Assembly (NCBI GenBank): GCA_029259875.1
Contig: JAJDEK010000389.1
Coordinates: 1 to 7,880, forward strand
Direction of reading: 5' to 3'
Length of the DNA: 7,880 bases
DNA from: Planctomycetaceae bacterium
Lineage (GTDB): Bacteria; Planctomycetota; Planctomycetia; Planctomycetales; Planctomycetaceae
The notes beneath the pieces were generated by a model. It did no database searches. It was not told the origin of the DNA and worked only from the letters and a program-made list of their open reading frames with translations. This document shows positions 7,263 to 7,880 of this stretch, piece after piece; positions within the stretch are counted from its first letter, which is position 1, and every line of letters begins with the position of its first letter. The position numbers and the translations under genes were made by a program.

Positions 7263-7600
7263 AATTAGAGCAGATGATGGAAAATCCTGAGTGGTGCCTT
7301 GTACTCAACCACTATAGCCACTTGCAGCTTCAAGCAAAAGAACAGAACCCTGAGTTTGACGGATGGGTTGGCCGCCAGAATAAAGTGGCAGGAGTTGTTC
7401 TGGAGCGGCTACCTCGTATTCATGGCAAACTGATTGCCTTTGATTTATTAAAATTCCAGCTTTCCGGGCGGGATTCCGGGGTTTATTATCAAGTGACTCG
7501 CTTGGGAGATAAAATGCTTCCCAAGCTGGAGAAGCTAATTAATAGTACAAGTGATCTAGAGAACCCAGATTTAGATTCCCCCTACGCTAAGTCAGCGTAA
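7250..7600 (+). CDS. Hypothetical protein, possibly winged-helix-like
   Basis: I do not recognise this 116-residue protein. It has no signal peptide, membrane span, Cys pair or catalytic signature. The N terminus is acidic (MIDFELEQMMENPEW), followed by a predicted helical stretch (18-33) and a middle with VLERLPRIHGKLIAFDLLKFQLSG (51-74). The segment SGVYYQVTRLGDKMLPKLEKLI (76-97) resembles the wing and last helix of winged-helix proteins, where an aromatic-x-V/L-T-x-x-G pattern is common. That makes a small DNA-binding or protein-binding role conceivable, but it is a weak hint. The tail (98-116) is polar and probably disordered. The start at 7250 is forced: an in-frame stop lies at 7226-7228 with no other start codon between. 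The upstream leader carries an unusual uORF and hairpin arrangement, suggesting translational control. Confidence 0.8.
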   Translation: MIDFELEQMMENPEWCLVLNHYSHLQLQAKEQNPEFDGWVGRQNKVAGVVLERLPRIHGKLIAFDLLKFQLSGRDSGVYYQVTRLGDKMLPKLEKLINSTSDLENPDLDSPYAKSA

Positions 7601-7633
7601 ATGGTGCCCTTAGATTGCCACCAAATTCTCTGG

Positions 7634-7675
7634 AATAATAAAAACAGCCTCTATTGCACGAGACAATAGAGGCTG
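7634..7675 (-). terminator. Intrinsic terminator of the minus-strand gene at the right edge
   Basis: CAGCCTCTATTG (7645-7656) and CAATAGAGGCTG (7664-7675) form a perfect 12-bp stem with a 7-base loop. Read on the minus strand, the stem is followed at once by TTTTTATTATT (complement of 7634-7644), the T tract of a strong Rho-independent terminator. It lies 68 bases after the TAG of the Ala/Pro-rich gene. On the plus strand the following bases are not T-rich, so it would stop the 116-residue gene less efficiently, if at all. Confidence 0.92.
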
Positions 7676-7742
7676 CTTGAATTTATCGTAGCTCCTGACG
7701 ACTGTCACACACAAAAGGCGTTACCCGTCAGAAAAAACTCAA

Positions 7743-7880
7743 CTATGCTTTTTTAGGAGCGGGAGCTGGAGCTTTCTTTGGAGGAGCTGGTGCGTTTTCT
7801 GCTTTTGGGGCAGGGCTAGCTGGTGCTGAACCTTCGCAGCTTGAGCAAGGTGAAGCATTGCAGCATCTTGGTGCTGGAGC
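7743..7880 (-). CDS. Ala/Pro/Lys-rich protein with clustered Cys, C-terminal part only
   Basis: The frame is open from the window's right edge down to a TAG at 7743-7745 and gives 45 residues. The visible part begins APAPRCCNASPCSSCEG, with a CC-x4-C-x2-C cluster. A low-complexity tail follows, made almost only of Ala, Pro and Lys with a few Ser, Glu and Asn, and ending in PAPAPKKA. The coding strand is confirmed by the strong minus-strand terminator just beyond it. Small exported proteins with Cys pairs and Ala/Pro-rich tails are familiar in planctomycete genomes, which fits the suspected host. With the N terminus missing, a signal peptide cannot be checked and no function can be given. The Cys cluster could form disulfides or bind metal. 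Confidence 0.75.
   Translation of the reverse strand, partial: APAPRCCNASPCSSCEGSAPASPAPKAENAPAPPKKAPAPAPKKA

Noticed and set aside
7602..7623. TGGTG/CACCA pairing just after the 116-residue gene as its terminator
   Set aside because: A 5-bp stem with a 12-base loop, and the following AATTCTC is not a T tract.
7695..7731. CTGACG ... CGTCAG inverted repeat near the right edge
   Set aside because: Only 6 bp with a 25-base loop, and the flanking A run is on the wrong side for a minus-strand terminator; the real terminator lies at 7634-7675.

Overview
The window shows 7880 bases of moderate-GC bacterial chromosome that read as ordinary housekeeping genes: nitrogen uptake, glycerol use and potassium uptake, plus an HD phosphohydrolase and two genes I cannot name. 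I see no transposase, integrase, CRISPR array, tRNA or rRNA. The best guess for the host is a planctomycete of the Gimesia/Rubinisphaera kind. This is an inference from the protein flavour, especially the long TrkH-type subunit and the Cys-pair plus Ala/Pro/Lys tail at the right edge. It is not proven by the sequence.

Layout. Bases 1-1074 (+) hold the 3' part of an Amt ammonium transporter, closed by a strong intrinsic terminator at 1140-1182. Bases 1320-2807 (+) encode glycerol kinase (GlpK), which stands alone without glpF or glpD in view. It converges on a minus-strand potassium-uptake pair: a TrkH/KtrB-type membrane subunit (3655-5466) followed 70 bases later by its KtrA-type RCK gating subunit (2895-3584). 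Diverging from the pair is a SAMHD1/dGTPase-like HD phosphohydrolase (5553-6959, +), with a perfect TATAAT box in the shared 86-base intergenic. A 290-base gap follows, then a 116-residue protein of unknown function (7250-7600, +). The right edge carries the C-terminal 45 codons of a minus-strand Ala/Pro/Lys-rich protein (7743-7880), whose strong terminator lies at 7634-7675.

How they work together. The two potassium genes are almost certainly one operon and one complex: the KtrA-type ring binds nucleotide in the cytoplasm and gates the membrane subunit. The other genes look like independent units, and I see no pathway linking ammonium, glycerol, potassium and nucleotide functions here.

The most unusual signal is the leader of the 116-residue gene. 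A nine-codon upstream reading frame with its own ribosome site ends inside one arm of a 10-bp hairpin whose loop holds the next gene's start codon. A second hairpin just upstream encloses the start of that small frame. This looks like a translational coupling or attenuation device. Other points worth attention are the extra four-helix module at the N terminus of the TrkH-type subunit, altered nucleotide-contact positions in the HD protein, and missing allosteric positions in GlpK.
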